Positions 50,569-59,506 of a stretch of DNA of 64,000 nucleotides are shown piece by piece. Within the stretch, counting starts at the first letter, position 1. Each line of letters begins with the position of its first letter. Source of the DNA: Oscillospiraceae bacterium (GTDB lineage Bacteria; Bacillota; Clostridia; Oscillospirales; Ruminococcaceae). The translations under genes and the position numbers were made by a program. Below the pieces are notes generated by a model. The model was not told the origin of the DNA. It ran no database searches and saw nothing but the letters and a program-made list of their open reading frames with translations. The stretch covers positions 100,984 through 164,983 of the forward strand of contig JAKSPL010000001.1 of the NCBI GenBank assembly GCA_024404815.1, given 5' to 3'.

Positions 50569-53460
50569 TTATTTGCCGAGTGCATCGTAGTCAACCAGAC
50601 GAGCGATGAACTTAATGATCATCGTAACGTCGCTGCCGTCGAGCTTGTCGACAGAAGGATTGACAACGTTAGCGTTCTTCTTGCCCTGTGCAGTGAGGGA
50701 TGCGGTAGTATCCTCAGCTACGATACGGGAGAGAAGGATAACGTCAGAGATGTCAACACGATCCTGCGGAGTAGAACCGCTGGAGCAGTCAACATTACCC
50801 CAGTCAGTCTGACCAGGAGTTTCAGAAGTGGTGGTGGTGGTAGTAGTGGTGGTGGTAGACGAACCCGGAGTAGGCACAATACCATCTGCATTTGCTTCAT
50901 CCTCGACGAAGGACATGATCCATGCGAACGGAGAGTTCCAGTTAATGGTAACTTCGTTTACAGACCAAGCTTCGATGGAGTCAACGTAGCAGAGCTGAGA
51001 CGGGTTGTTGTCGCCACGAGTCAGACCAGCGCCGCCAACGTACGGATCCTGCAGACCAGCATTCGGGCCGCCGGAGAGAACGCCAGCAGGTGCATACGGG
51101 AACTCTTCATCGAGTTCATGAGACCACCATCTGTGGTGCGGGTTGGTGCAGTGGTAAGTACCGTAACCGGTAACATAAGAGAAGTCTCTTGCGTTACGGC
51201 CGAACAGATAATCCAGACCTTCAACAACGCCGTTCAGATAATCAGCCTTGCCGGTTGCAGAATATGCATAAGCCATAACGATATTGTTGTTAGCGACCAT
51301 GGAGTTGGAGCCCCACTCGTAACCGAAGACATCAATGCCTTCGCCGATGTTGATAGCATCCTGGAAGGTTGCAGGAGCATACGGGATACCGAAGCCCTGT
51401 TCAGCTTCCTTAGCTACGAATGCATCAGCAGCCTTGGTGATGGAAGAAACGATAGAATCATAGTTTGAACCTGCTGCATCCTTGTTCAGGTACAGAGACA
51501 GGGTACCGAGAGCTGCGGTGTTGCCCCAGTTGAAGGAGGTAAATGTACCGCTGTTTTCGCCGCCGTTCAGGGTGGTGGAAATCTTGTAAGCATACTCGGA
51601 AGCACCTTCGAGGTCCTTCAGATAAGTGGTATCACCGGTGGTGATGTAAAGTTCGCAAGCTGCCCAGTAGAAGTCATCTTCTGCGTGGTCGTCACCATAT
51701 GCGCCGCCGCCGATTGCCTGGTCGAGAGGAGCATAGAGCTTCGGATTTGCTTTTGCTGCTTCATAGGTCAGTTTTGCATTTTCGAGGCACTCATCAGCGA
51801 AGCTATCATCAATGCCCTTCCACAGACGAGCTGCCTGAGCTGCACAAGCTGCAACGTTCAGAGTAGCGCAGACAGAAGGCGGCTTAACGATACGCTTGGT
51901 GCCCCATTCATCTTCATAGTCCCAAGCCTTGGTTGCCAGACCGGTCCACTTGTGGTCGTGGAGCTTGTGGTATACCATGTTCTTGTAAACGCCGGTATCA
52001 GAACCGCCCTTAGGACCTTCATACTTGGACATCTTGTAAGAGCCGTCAACCATCATCTTGAAGAACCATTCGAGCTCAACACGAGCTTCATCGAGAAGGT
52101 CAGGATACTTGTTGCCAGCTTCCGGAACGACCATGCTCTTGGAGCTGTCGCCGAACTTGTCCTTATCGGAGTTGTTTCTGCTGTCGAGTGTCCACTCATA
52201 CAGGTTCTGGAGAGTCCAGACAGAGATACCGCCGTTAACAACGTATTTACCGTGGTCACCGGCATCGTACCAACCGCCGCTAGCGGTCAGGTTGCCTGCG
52301 GACTTATCGATATCGGAGCCGTCAGCCTTGTAGGCCTTGACCCACTTGGTCTGGATTGCAGCCGTATCGGTGGTATGACCTGCTTTGTGAGCCAGAGCAG
52401 ACTTGCTGGAGTTTTCACCGGTGGAGGTGATGTACTTTTCCTGAATCTCAATACCGGAACGGTTCTGATAGAAGTAGTTCAGAGCATCAGCAACGATGCC
52501 GCCGTATACGTCATCACCGATCTTGAATTCATAAGAAGCCTGCTTAGAACCGTCGAGAGAGAAGTAGTAAGTACCGGGAGTCGTGAAATCAGAGAAATCA
52601 ATGACTGCGCACTTCATACCGGAGTCTACATCCGTACCGCTCATTGCCTTTGCAGTGCCTTCCCAGACAGACTTCTTGGAAGAAGCATCTACCAGGTAAA
52701 CCTTGGTGCTGCTGGAATCGTGCAGAGTTGCCTTCTTTGCAAGCTTAGTGTAGTAGCCGACCTGGTTGCCGTGGATGGGATATTCCGGAATCTCTGCAGC
52801 CTTCGGGAAGTCATCAGTATCACGGGAATCATTGGTCAGGCTCATGTTGTCGAACTTCAGATTGGTTCCCTCAGGGAAGCAGTCGTTGTTCTGGTGTTCG
52901 CCTGCGCCGCCGAAGTGCCAAGCCCACTCGCCAACTTCCAGCTCTGTGCTACAGGTGAAAGAAGAGTCGATGGTCAAAGTCGAACCAGCGGTAACAGGCA
53001 TACAGTTCCAGTTCTGGTCAAAAGCAGTATCGCCCTTGCCGTAACCGTTATGCCAAATTTCAACGTCACCCTTGAGGTTACCGATCTTGGTGTAGATCTC
53101 GCCAGCCGTATCGGAAGTAACTTCAGCCTTTACGGTGTACTTATCACCGGAATGGAACTTCAGTTTTCTATGACGGAACTGGCAGTCCCAACGGGACTCG
53201 CCGCCGACATCAGTACCACCGTTGTTGACGATCTCGATGTTGTAGGTGCCGCCCTTGATGTTGAAGTTCAACTTTGCAGGCGGAGTCTCACAGGTGTGCC
53301 ACGGCAAACCGATGCCGTCGTTAAAGTCTGTCTGACCGAGCATCTGACCTGCGGAAGCAGACAGGCTCAGGCTAGGCAGAGCTGCGCAGGTAGCGGATGC
53401 GAGCATTGCAGCAGTCACAACGCCGCTTGCCATACGCTTGCCGAATGTTTTTTTCAGCAT
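50569..53460 (-). CDS. Cellulosomal GH9 endoglucanase with carbohydrate-binding module and dockerin
   Basis: A 963-residue secreted cellulase. The signal peptide covers about 1-37. A CBM4-like module lies at about 42-212 and an Ig-like CelD_N domain at about 226-316. The GH9 catalytic domain (about 320-855) has the DAGDH motif at 399-403 (catalytic Asp), the NPHHRW stretch at 773-778 and the proton-donor Glu836 in VNEVTINWN. A linker with ten consecutive Thr (868-878) is followed by a dockerin (about 886-955: DRVDISDVILLSRI and KLDGSDVTMIIKFI). Codon use is very biased, as in a highly expressed gene. The dockerin links it to a scaffoldin. It has its own promoter and a long leader. Confidence 0.95.
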   Translation of the reverse strand: MLKKTFGKRMASGVVTAAMLASATCAALPSLSLSASAGQMLGQTDFNDGIGLPWHTCETPPAKLNFNIKGGTYNIEIVNNGGTDVGGESRWDCQFRHRKLKFHSGDKYTVKAEVTSDTAGEIYTKIGNLKGDVEIWHNGYGKGDTAFDQNWNCMPVTAGSTLTIDSSFTCSTELEVGEWAWHFGGAGEHQNNDCFPEGTNLKFDNMSLTNDSRDTDDFPKAAEIPEYPIHGNQVGYYTKLAKKATLHDSSSTKVYLVDASSKKSVWEGTAKAMSGTDVDSGMKCAVIDFSDFTTPGTYYFSLDGSKQASYEFKIGDDVYGGIVADALNYFYQNRSGIEIQEKYITSTGENSSKSALAHKAGHTTDTAAIQTKWVKAYKADGSDIDKSAGNLTASGGWYDAGDHGKYVVNGGISVWTLQNLYEWTLDSRNNSDKDKFGDSSKSMVVPEAGNKYPDLLDEARVELEWFFKMMVDGSYKMSKYEGPKGGSDTGVYKNMVYHKLHDHKWTGLATKAWDYEDEWGTKRIVKPPSVCATLNVAACAAQAARLWKGIDDSFADECLENAKLTYEAAKANPKLYAPLDQAIGGGAYGDDHAEDDFYWAACELYITTGDTTYLKDLEGASEYAYKISTTLNGGENSGTFTSFNWGNTAALGTLSLYLNKDAAGSNYDSIVSSITKAADAFVAKEAEQGFGIPYAPATFQDAINIGEGIDVFGYEWGSNSMVANNNIVMAYAYSATGKADYLNGVVEGLDYLFGRNARDFSYVTGYGTYHCTNPHHRWWSHELDEEFPYAPAGVLSGGPNAGLQDPYVGGAGLTRGDNNPSQLCYVDSIEAWSVNEVTINWNSPFAWIMSFVEDEANADGIVPTPGSSTTTTTTTTTTSETPGQTDWGNVDCSSGSTPQDRVDISDVILLSRIVAEDTTASLTAQGKKNANVVNPSVDKLDGSDVTMIIKFIARLVDYDALGK

Positions 53461-53488
53461 GTTAAAAAACCCTCCCGTTTTTTTGTTT

Positions 53489-53525
53489 TATATAACCGAA
53501 CCCAGTACGAGATCCGAGTTATATC
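53489..53525 (-). promoter_or_regulatory. Hairpin in the GH9 leader next to the ribosome site
   Basis: On the minus strand, ATATAAC and GTTATAT form a stem (53489-53496 and 53518-53524) around a 21-base loop. It lies just upstream of the GGGAGGG ribosome site. It could control translation; the ligand, if any, is unknown. Confidence 0.45.
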
Positions 53526-53717
53526 TTTTCGATGCACGATGGCATCTGCTGCTCGTGAAAGCGGTGTTCATTCTTCCTGAAAATCGGATACAGTCTGCAA
53601 GTTTCCCCCGAATCGGGCGGAACCTTTCTGAAATCCCGTGCATTTGCAGAAATTATACAGATTGTAAATCTTTTCCGATATTTTCCAGTAAGAATAATCA
53701 CATAATTCACTAGGTAC

Positions 53718-53746
53718 ATTATAATACATCTTTGTGCAGTTGTAAA
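53718..53746 (-). promoter_or_regulatory. Sigma-A-type promoter of the GH9 cellulase
   Basis: On the minus strand, TTTACA (53741-53746), 17 bases, TATAAT (53718-53723). The leader to the start codon is about 250 bases. Confidence 0.78.
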
Positions 53747-53954
53747 GGGATTTTCAAAACTTTGTAGGATATGGAAAAACAGGAGTTGTATTTATAGTAA
53801 CATTGCACAATGATATTGTCAGCGCGGAATCAAACACATTTTGCTCCGAATTTGGTATTTTTATATGCTGAAAGAGAAATATAATACTATTTGTTGTAAT
53901 CTCGGTGATTTTTCGACATAAATCCGTATTTTTCCGTAATTTTTCAAAAAGCTC

Positions 53955-53983
53955 TTGACAAAATGGGATTTCCGTGCTATAAT
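53955..53983 (+). promoter_or_regulatory. Consensus promoter of the sodium:solute symporter
   Basis: TTGACA (53955-53960), 17 bases, TATAAT (53978-53983). Confidence 0.85.
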
Positions 53984-54000
53984 CACTTTGTTACATTAAA

Positions 54001-54060
54001 GCTTTACAGTTAAAAAGCTGTAAAGCGCAGAAGCGAACGGAACTCTCCGCTGAACTTCTG
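54001..54060 (+). promoter_or_regulatory. Two-hairpin leader of the sodium:solute symporter
   Basis: Hairpin 1: GCTTTACAG / CTGTAAAGC (54001-54009 and 54018-54026). Hairpin 2: CAGAAG / CTTCTG (54028-54033 and 54055-54060), enclosing CGGA / TCCG (54038-54041 and 54046-54049) with an internal loop CGAA opposite CTGAA. No T-run follows, so it is not a simple terminator. I do not recognise a known riboswitch class. Confidence 0.5.
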
Positions 54061-54087
54061 AAATACTATATATAAGGAGCAATTTCT

Positions 54088-55680
54088 ATGACACAATCCC
54101 AAATTGTCACGCTGCTGGTCGTCATTCTCTACGCTGCTGCGATGATCACCATCGGCATTATCACCTCACGCAGAACCAGAAGCCTCAATGACTTCGTGTT
54201 CGGCGGCGGCAAAGTCGGTCCGTGGATGACCGCATTTGGTTTCGGTACCACCTACTTCTCCGCCGTGGTTTTCATCGGCTATGCAGGTCAGTTCGGCTGG
54301 GCATACGGTGTGGCTGCCGCGTGGATCGGCATCGGAAATGCGATCATCGGCGCAACACTCGCATGGCTTGTCCTCGGCAAACGTACCCGTCTGATGACCA
54401 AGCATCTCGGCGCGAAAACAATGCCTGATTTCTTCGGCAAACGCTATGCCAGCAAAAAACTCAAAACCGTTGCCGCGATAATCGTGTTCTTCTTCATGAT
54501 TCCTTACACCGCATCCGTTTATAATGGTCTGTCCCGTCTGTTTGCAATGGCATTCGACTTCAAGTCTGACTCCGCCTATACTATTATTATCATTGCAATG
54601 GCTGTACTGAGCGCGATCTATGTTGTCCTCGGCGGCTATTCCGCAACCGCAGTCAACGATTTCATTCAGGGCATGATCATGCTGGTCGGTATTTCCTGCG
54701 TGGTCGGCTGCATTCTCAACTATCAGGGTGGATTCTCCGAGGCTGTCGCAAAGCTCGGTCTGATCTCGGACGGTTCCACTCCCGAAGGTTCGCTCAACGC
54801 GCTGTTCGGACCGGATCCCATCAACCTGTTCGGCGTTGTTATCCTGACCTCGCTTGGCACATGGGGTCTGCCGCAGATGATCCACAAGTTCTATGCGATT
54901 CGTGACGAAAAAGACATCACCCGCGGTATGATCATTTCCACCATTTTCTGCCTCGTTGTATCGGGCGGCTGCTACCTCCTCGGCGGCTTTGACAGACTGT
55001 TCTGCACACTCGACACCGCAGATACCACAGGCAAAACCATTATCAATATTCTCCCGAACGGAAAGCCCGAATTTGACGCAATGGTTCCTGCCATGCTCGA
55101 AACCGCGCTGCCCAGCATTCTGATCGGTCTGGTCGTTGTTCTGGTACTGAGCGCATCGCTTTCCACCCTTTCCTCGCTCGTTATGACCTCCTCCACCACC
55201 ATGACACACGACCTGCTCCGCCCTGCAAGCAAGGGCAAGATGGACGAAAAGAAAGAGATCCTCACCATGCGTGTGCTGGTTGCGATTTTCCTGCTGATCT
55301 CCGTCATCGTCGCGTGCAACAAGAACGCTTCGATCTCCGCGCTGATGAGCTACTCCTGGGGTGCGCTGTCGGGTTCGTTCCTCGGACCGTTCCTCTGGGG
55401 TCTGTACAGCAAAAAAGTCACTCCTGCCGCTGTCTGGACAAGCTTTGTCTGTGGCATCGTTCTGACGCTGACACATATGTGCATCTTCTCGTTCTTCCCG
55501 ACACAGTGTGCAGGCATCGTCAAGGCTGCTGCTTCTCTGCCGCTGAACCTTGCTTCTCCGATCAACGCAGGTGCGCTGCTGATGCTCTTCTCCATCATCA
55601 TCGTTCCGATCGTATCCGCTTTCACAAAGCCTTGCGACAAGGAAGTTCCTGAAAACGCATTCGCTGCATTCAACAAGTAA
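54088..55680 (+). CDS. Sodium:solute symporter (SSS family)
   Basis: A 530-residue membrane protein with about 13 hydrophobic segments, the SSS fold. Recognisable stretches are NDFVFGGGKVGPWMTAFGFGTTYFSAVVFIGYAGQFGWAYG in adjoining pieces, then FFIVPYTA-like FFMIPYTASVYNGLSR. VVLGGYSATAVNDFIQGMIM, WGLPQMIHKFYAIRDEKDI and VLSASLSTLSSLVMTSSTTMTHDLL (Na2-site region) also fit. Substrate is uncertain; proline, pantothenate or a sugar are possible. It is monocistronic with a consensus promoter, structured leader and strong terminator. Confidence 0.88.
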   Translation: MTQSQIVTLLVVILYAAAMITIGIITSRRTRSLNDFVFGGGKVGPWMTAFGFGTTYFSAVVFIGYAGQFGWAYGVAAAWIGIGNAIIGATLAWLVLGKRTRLMTKHLGAKTMPDFFGKRYASKKLKTVAAIIVFFFMIPYTASVYNGLSRLFAMAFDFKSDSAYTIIIIAMAVLSAIYVVLGGYSATAVNDFIQGMIMLVGISCVVGCILNYQGGFSEAVAKLGLISDGSTPEGSLNALFGPDPINLFGVVILTSLGTWGLPQMIHKFYAIRDEKDITRGMIISTIFCLVVSGGCYLLGGFDRLFCTLDTADTTGKTIINILPNGKPEFDAMVPAMLETALPSILIGLVVVLVLSASLSTLSSLVMTSSTTMTHDLLRPASKGKMDEKKEILTMRVLVAIFLLISVIVACNKNASISALMSYSWGALSGSFLGPFLWGLYSKKVTPAAVWTSFVCGIVLTLTHMCIFSFFPTQCAGIVKAAASLPLNLASPINAGALLMLFSIIIVPIVSAFTKPCDKEVPENAFAAFNK

Positions 55681-55691
55681 TTCTGAATAAC

Positions 55692-55740
55692 AGAAGCCGC
55701 GGCATTCCTGATGCTTTGTCAGGAATGCCGCGGCTTTCTA
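55692..55740 (+). terminator. Strong terminator after the symporter
   Basis: GCCGCGGCATTCCTGA / TCAGGAATGCCGCGGC followed by TTTCT: a 16-bp perfect stem with a 7-base loop. Confidence 0.9.
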
Positions 55741-55769
55741 TTGACATTACGCAGAAATCGTGGTATACT
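55741..55769 (+). promoter_or_regulatory. Promoter of the cupin gene
   Basis: TTGACA (55741-55746), 17 bases, TATACT (55764-55769), directly after the symporter terminator. Confidence 0.8.
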
Positions 55770-55804
55770 ATCTGAAATACTTATAAAGAATAGGAGCGAT
55801 TTCC

Positions 55805-56170
55805 ATGGAATTTATCAGCAAAGACAGTATCGTCGCATTATCGAATCCCGGTGTTGTATCCAGACAGTTACTCAACCCCGACAATTCAGGCAGCACAAGA
55901 GTCACGATCACAGAGGTACATCTGGAAGTCGGTGCATCCCAGCCCAGACATACCCACGATGCATCCGAACAGATCTGGTATGCAACAAAAGGCACAGGAA
56001 AGCTCCTGCTTGCTGATGATACAACGAAAGCGTTCCGTGCGGGCGATGTCGTCCGTTTTGCTGACAAAGATGTACACGGCCTGCTCAACGACGGCGATGA
56101 GGAATTTGTCTATGTATCCGTGACTGCACCGCCGATCCATTTCGGCTATGCGTATCAGGATAAGAAGTAA
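55805..56170 (+). CDS. Small cupin-domain protein
   Basis: A 121-residue single-domain cupin. Metal-binding histidines are in QPRHTHDASEQIWYATKG (motif 1) and in DKDVHGLLNDGDEEFVYV (motif 2). Small cupins may be enzymes, sugar isomerases or binding proteins; the substrate is unknown. An AGGAGCG ribosome site is present. It is a single-gene unit with its own promoter and terminator. Confidence 0.87.
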   Translation: MEFISKDSIVALSNPGVVSRQLLNPDNSGSTRVTITEVHLEVGASQPRHTHDASEQIWYATKGTGKLLLADDTTKAFRAGDVVRFADKDVHGLLNDGDEEFVYVSVTAPPIHFGYAYQDKK

Positions 56171-56194
56171 AATACACCGTATTATGAAACCAAA

Positions 56195-56233
56195 CACCCG
56201 AACGATGGTATTTCCAACGTTCGGGCGTTTTAT
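56195..56233 (+). terminator. Terminator after the cupin gene
   Basis: CCCGAACG / CGTTCGGG stem (56197-56204 and 56218-56225) followed by CGTTTTATT. It also lies at the 3' side of the convergent trmO. Confidence 0.78.
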
Positions 56234-56237
56234 TATC

Positions 56238-56918
56238 CTATTCCATTTTGACCACTTCACAGACGGTAAGCTGCTCCCCGTCCACACGGAAACGAATATC
56301 ATATTCCGCAAAAGGTACACCAAACACGCGCTCTTTATCATCGCTGTACCCCGGACGCGGATCCTGTGCAAGGATTGCCTCCGCGGCTTTCTGTTTCTCC
56401 GCAGGCAGCTTTTCCAGCAGGTGTTCTGCATCGCAGACCGTCAGCAAATGACGGCGCGTTTCTGCGGTGTAGCCCTCGGACGCCTCGGGGTGACAATCTG
56501 TAAAGGGAATATACGGCTTGATGTCATAGATCGGTGTACCGTCCAGTAAATCCGCGCCGCAAACGTCAAGGATCACAGTACCGTTTTCCTGTCGGATACC
56601 CTCCAGTTTCACACAGGAAAGTCCGATCGGATTCGGACGAAACGGCGAACGTGTCGCAAACACCCCGACACGCTGATTGCCGCCCAGTCTTGGGGGACGT
56701 ACCGTTGCTGACCAGCCTTTTCCGTCAGGCTTTTTCGCCTCGGAAAACTCCCAGAGCAGCCAGATATGCGAAAAGGCTTCCAGTCCGCGCACCGCTTCCA
56801 TACGACTGAATTCCGCAGTAAATACGATCTGTGCTTTCAGTTCGGGAATGATGCCGCTTTGCCGCGGAATTCCGAATTTACTGGTGAAATCGTTGCGGAT
56901 ATGAGCGATCGGCGTCAT
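56238..56918 (-). CDS. trmO: tRNA (t6A37) N6-methyltransferase TrmO
   Basis: Methylates t6A37 to m6t6A in some threonine tRNAs, as known for E. coli YaeB/TrmO. The 226-residue protein has the family start IAHIRNDFTSKFGIPRQSG. VRGLEAFSHIWLLWEFSE, ATRSPFRPNPIGLSCVKL and DLLDGTPIYDIKPYIPFTDC match throughout. Its start overlaps the HAD gene stop (ATGA), so the two are translationally coupled. Confidence 0.94.
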   Translation of the reverse strand: MTPIAHIRNDFTSKFGIPRQSGIIPELKAQIVFTAEFSRMEAVRGLEAFSHIWLLWEFSEAKKPDGKGWSATVRPPRLGGNQRVGVFATRSPFRPNPIGLSCVKLEGIRQENGTVILDVCGADLLDGTPIYDIKPYIPFTDCHPEASEGYTAETRRHLLTVCDAEHLLEKLPAEKQKAAEAILAQDPRPGYSDDKERVFGVPFAEYDIRFRVDGEQLTVCEVVKME

Positions 56919-57568
56919 TCTTTTCCGCCCTCAACAGCAAACAGCCGCTCCGCCGCAGCAGGCAGATCTGCAAGCGAGGAAAGAGAGGCGTCACAGCCGT
57001 CCACTTTGCCAAAACCATATGCGGCATGGAAAAACGGAACGCCTGCTTCTCTTGCAGCATCGCAGTCGCCCTGCGTATCTCCGACATAGACGCAGTCGGT
57101 AATCCCCTGCCGCTCCATGACCAGACGGATGTTCTGCCCCTTGGATTTTGCTGTTCTGCCTGCACATTCAAAATCGCAGAACAGCTCAGAAAATCCGCAT
57201 TGTCTGAGATAAAGCTGAATATATCCGTCCTGACAGTTGCTGACAACACCCAGCGCGTAATCCTTTGCAAGTTCTGTCAGGATCGCCTGTTCGTTCGGGT
57301 ATAGAGCCGCACAGTGTGTTTCCAGATATTTGTGCTCGTGCGCCGTGCAGAGCTTTATAAGCCGAATCTGTTCGTCCTGCGGCAGTGTTGGGAACATCAA
57401 TGCGGCGATGACCTCCATTGTTTTTCCCATAAAGCCGTGCATATCATCTATCGTAAACTGCTCGGGACGGTCCGTCTGCGTGCGGATTGCTTCGTTCCAC
57501 GCTTCCGTACATTCCGCAGAGGAATCCCAGAGTGTGCCGTCCAGATCAAACAAAATGCCTTTTTTCAA
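56915..57568 (-). CDS. HAD-superfamily hydrolase, phosphoglycolate-phosphatase-like
   Basis: A 217-residue HAD phosphatase. Motif I is KGILFDLDGTLWDS, motif II is VVSNC and motif III/IV is YVGDTQGDCDAAREAG, with a helical cap between. The substrate is not clear; phosphoglycolate, beta-phosphoglucomutase-like or nucleotide activity are all possible. The start is TTG at 57568, because GGGAG lies about 6 bases upstream and an ATG at 57595 falls at the likely transcription start. It is coupled to trmO downstream. Confidence 0.85.
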   Translation of the reverse strand: MKKGILFDLDGTLWDSSAECTEAWNEAIRTQTDRPEQFTIDDMHGFMGKTMEVIAALMFPTLPQDEQIRLIKLCTAHEHKYLETHCAALYPNEQAILTELAKDYALGVVSNCQDGYIQLYLRQCGFSELFCDFECAGRTAKSKGQNIRLVMERQGITDCVYVGDTQGDCDAAREAGVPFFHAAYGFGKVDGCDASLSSLADLPAAAERLFAVEGGKE

Positions 57569-57603
57569 AATACTCCCAGCTTTCGTAAATATCATGTATT
57601 GTC

Positions 57604-57632
57604 ATTATAACAAATATCGCATGGCTTGTCAA
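57604..57632 (-). promoter_or_regulatory. Consensus promoter for the HAD phosphatase and trmO
   Basis: On the minus strand, TTGACA (57627-57632), 17 bases, TATAAT (57604-57609). Its position supports the TTG start at 57568. Confidence 0.83.
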
Positions 57633-57676
57633 TGCCTGCCACTTCTTGCGATATTGCACAAGTTTCGAAAAAACAC

Positions 57677-57705
57677 TTGCATGAACGGCTGATTTGTGGT
57701 ATGAT
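57677..57705 (+). promoter_or_regulatory. Promoter for the hprK-PHP-murB-rapZ-whiA run
   Basis: TTGCAT (57677-57682), 17 bases, TATGAT (57700-57705), divergent from the HAD promoter. Confidence 0.7.
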
Positions 57706-57750
57706 AAAGATGGTATCCTCACACAAATACATACAAGGAGGCATATGATT

Positions 57751-58719
57751 ATGGCAGACCAGAAATTTACCGTCAGTTTACAGAAAATTGTAGACGAATT
57801 CAAGCTGGAAGTCATCTACGCACCGGAGGAACTTTCCCAAGTCCTGATTTCCGAAAACGACATCACCCGTCCGGGCTTGCAGCTCATGGGCTACTACGAA
57901 TACTTCAATCCTGCACGTATCCAGATCATCGGTAAGATGGAGTTTTCCTATCTTTCCTCCCTCAACGAAACGGAACGCCGCGACCGCATTGAACGGCTGT
58001 TCAAAGAGCGCATCAAGGCACTCTGCATCACCAGAAATCAGCCGTATTTCCCTGAAATGGTCGATCTCGCCAAAGAATACGGCGTCCCGATCCTTCGCAC
58101 GGAGGAATCCACCTCGCATTTCACATCCTCCCTGCTTTCCTTCCTCAATCTTCACCTCGCACCGCGTGTCACCCGTCACGGTGTTCTCATCGATATTTAC
58201 GGCGAAGGCATTCTGATCACAGGCGAAAGCGGTGTCGGCAAGAGCGAATGCGCTATCGAGCTGGTCAAGCGTGGTCACCGTCTGGTCGCAGACGATGCCG
58301 TCGAGATCCGCAAGGTTTCCAACAAGAGCCTTGTCGGTTCTGCACCCGACAACATCCGTCACTTCCTTGAACTCCGCGGCATCGGCATCATCAATGTCCG
58401 CAGACTGTTCGGTATGGGTGCTGTCAAAATGTCGCAGGAAATCAATATGATCATCGAACTGGAACCCTGGGACAGCTCCAAAATCTATGACAGAATGGGC
58501 GTAGATACCGACTATGCAAATATTCTCGATGTCAAAGTGCCGTCGATGGTCATTCCTGTCAAGCCCGGCAGAAACCTCGCTGTCATTATGGAAGTCGCCG
58601 CTATGAACAACCGTCAGAAAAAGATGGGCTACAACGGCGCACAGGAACTCATGAAGCGTCTGGGCATGGACACAGGCGAATCCCCGAAGGAAACCGTCCA
58701 CGATTTCGATTCTTTCTAA
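57751..58719 (+). CDS. hprK: HPr kinase/phosphorylase
   Basis: Phosphorylates and dephosphorylates HPr on Ser46 in response to glycolytic intermediates, the sensor of catabolite repression. The 322-residue protein has an N-terminal regulatory domain (1-130) and a kinase domain with ITGESGVGKSE (Walker A). Upstream TRHGVLIDIYG holds the catalytic His. The signature LVGSAPDNIRHFLELRGIGIINVRRLFG is split around residues 205-235. The ATG at 57751 has AAGGAGG nine bases upstream. It heads a cluster with murB, rapZ and whiA, typical of Clostridia. Confidence 0.95.
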   Translation: MADQKFTVSLQKIVDEFKLEVIYAPEELSQVLISENDITRPGLQLMGYYEYFNPARIQIIGKMEFSYLSSLNETERRDRIERLFKERIKALCITRNQPYFPEMVDLAKEYGVPILRTEESTSHFTSSLLSFLNLHLAPRVTRHGVLIDIYGEGILITGESGVGKSECAIELVKRGHRLVADDAVEIRKVSNKSLVGSAPDNIRHFLELRGIGIINVRRLFGMGAVKMSQEINMIIELEPWDSSKIYDRMGVDTDYANILDVKVPSMVIPVKPGRNLAVIMEVAAMNNRQKKMGYNGAQELMKRLGMDTGESPKETVHDFDSF

Positions 58720-58743
58720 TTATAATACACGGAAGTGATTTTC

Positions 58744-59478
58744 TTGCAGTTGCAAACTGATTTGCATACCCACACAGTCGCATCTGCCCACGGCTACTCC
58801 ACTCTGACGGAAATGGCACAGGGCGCGGCAGATGCCGGACTGAAACTTTTTGCGACGACCGACCACGGTCCTGCATCTCCCGATTCTCCGCACCTCTGGC
58901 ATTTCCACAACTACAAAATTCTGCCGCGTAAGCTCTGCGGCGTCTGGATGCTCAAAGGCGTGGAAGCAAATATTATTGACGAATTCGGCACCATCGACAT
59001 GGATGAAAAGGAAATTTCGTTCTGCGAATGGGTAATTGCCTCGTATCATACGCCGTGCGTGTCCTTCGAGCGCACACCCGAACTGGTCACACAGGGCTAC
59101 TGCAAAGTCTGCGAAAACCCGATGGTCGATGTCATCGGACACCCGACCACGGCGATGTTCCCCTGCAATTTTGAACCGATCGTCAGAGCCGCAAAAGAAT
59201 ACGGCAAACTCATTGAGATCAACGAGGGTTCGCTGACATGGAAGCGCGGTGCGCTGGACAATGCAGCGGAATGCTACGGGCTCTGTAAAAAATACGAGGT
59301 GCCTGTGGTGATCAATACCGATGCGCATTTCCACCAGCTTGTCGGAAAAACACCGACCGCTTTCAAGGTGCTGGAAGATTTACAGTTTCCTGCACACCTT
59401 ATATATAGTACGGATGCTGCAAAAATCATGGAAATCGCTTCGCAGAAACACGGCATCCGTTTTGACGAAACGGAATAA
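58744..59478 (+). CDS. PHP-domain phosphatase (YcdX-like)
   Basis: A 244-residue PHP-superfamily phosphoesterase. Metal ligands are in TDLHTHTVASAHGYST, FATTDHGPASPDSPH and KGVEANIID. IGHPTTAMF and VVINTDAHFHQLVG complete the set. It is related to YcdX, a zinc phosphatase of uncertain substrate. The start is TTG at 58744, with GGAAG 8 bases upstream; a GTG three codons earlier is too close to it. It lies between hprK and murB, its usual place in Clostridia. Confidence 0.88.
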   Translation: MQLQTDLHTHTVASAHGYSTLTEMAQGAADAGLKLFATTDHGPASPDSPHLWHFHNYKILPRKLCGVWMLKGVEANIIDEFGTIDMDEKEISFCEWVIASYHTPCVSFERTPELVTQGYCKVCENPMVDVIGHPTTAMFPCNFEPIVRAAKEYGKLIEINEGSLTWKRGALDNAAECYGLCKKYEVPVVINTDAHFHQLVGKTPTAFKVLEDLQFPAHLIYSTDAAKIMEIASQKHGIRFDETE

Positions 59479-59506
59479 CATTCCCTGATGAAAGGAATTT
59501 CTGAAC

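Larger units (their letters stand above)
53461..54087. other. 627-base intergenic region between the GH9 cellulase and the symporter
   Basis: Divergent control region. It holds the GH9 promoter (53718-53746) and its 245-base leader, the symporter promoter (53955-53983) and its 100-base structured leader. Between 53750 and 53950 is AT-rich sequence without a convincing gene, repeat or further promoter. Confidence 0.6.

Noticed and set aside
51685-53580. A 631-codon plus-strand frame opposite the GH9 cellulase
   Set aside because: It arises from the strongly biased codons of the cellulase on the other strand and has no independent signals.
54166-55476. A 436-codon minus-strand frame opposite the symporter
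   Set aside because: It is a shadow of the symporter, with no ribosome site and no known motif.
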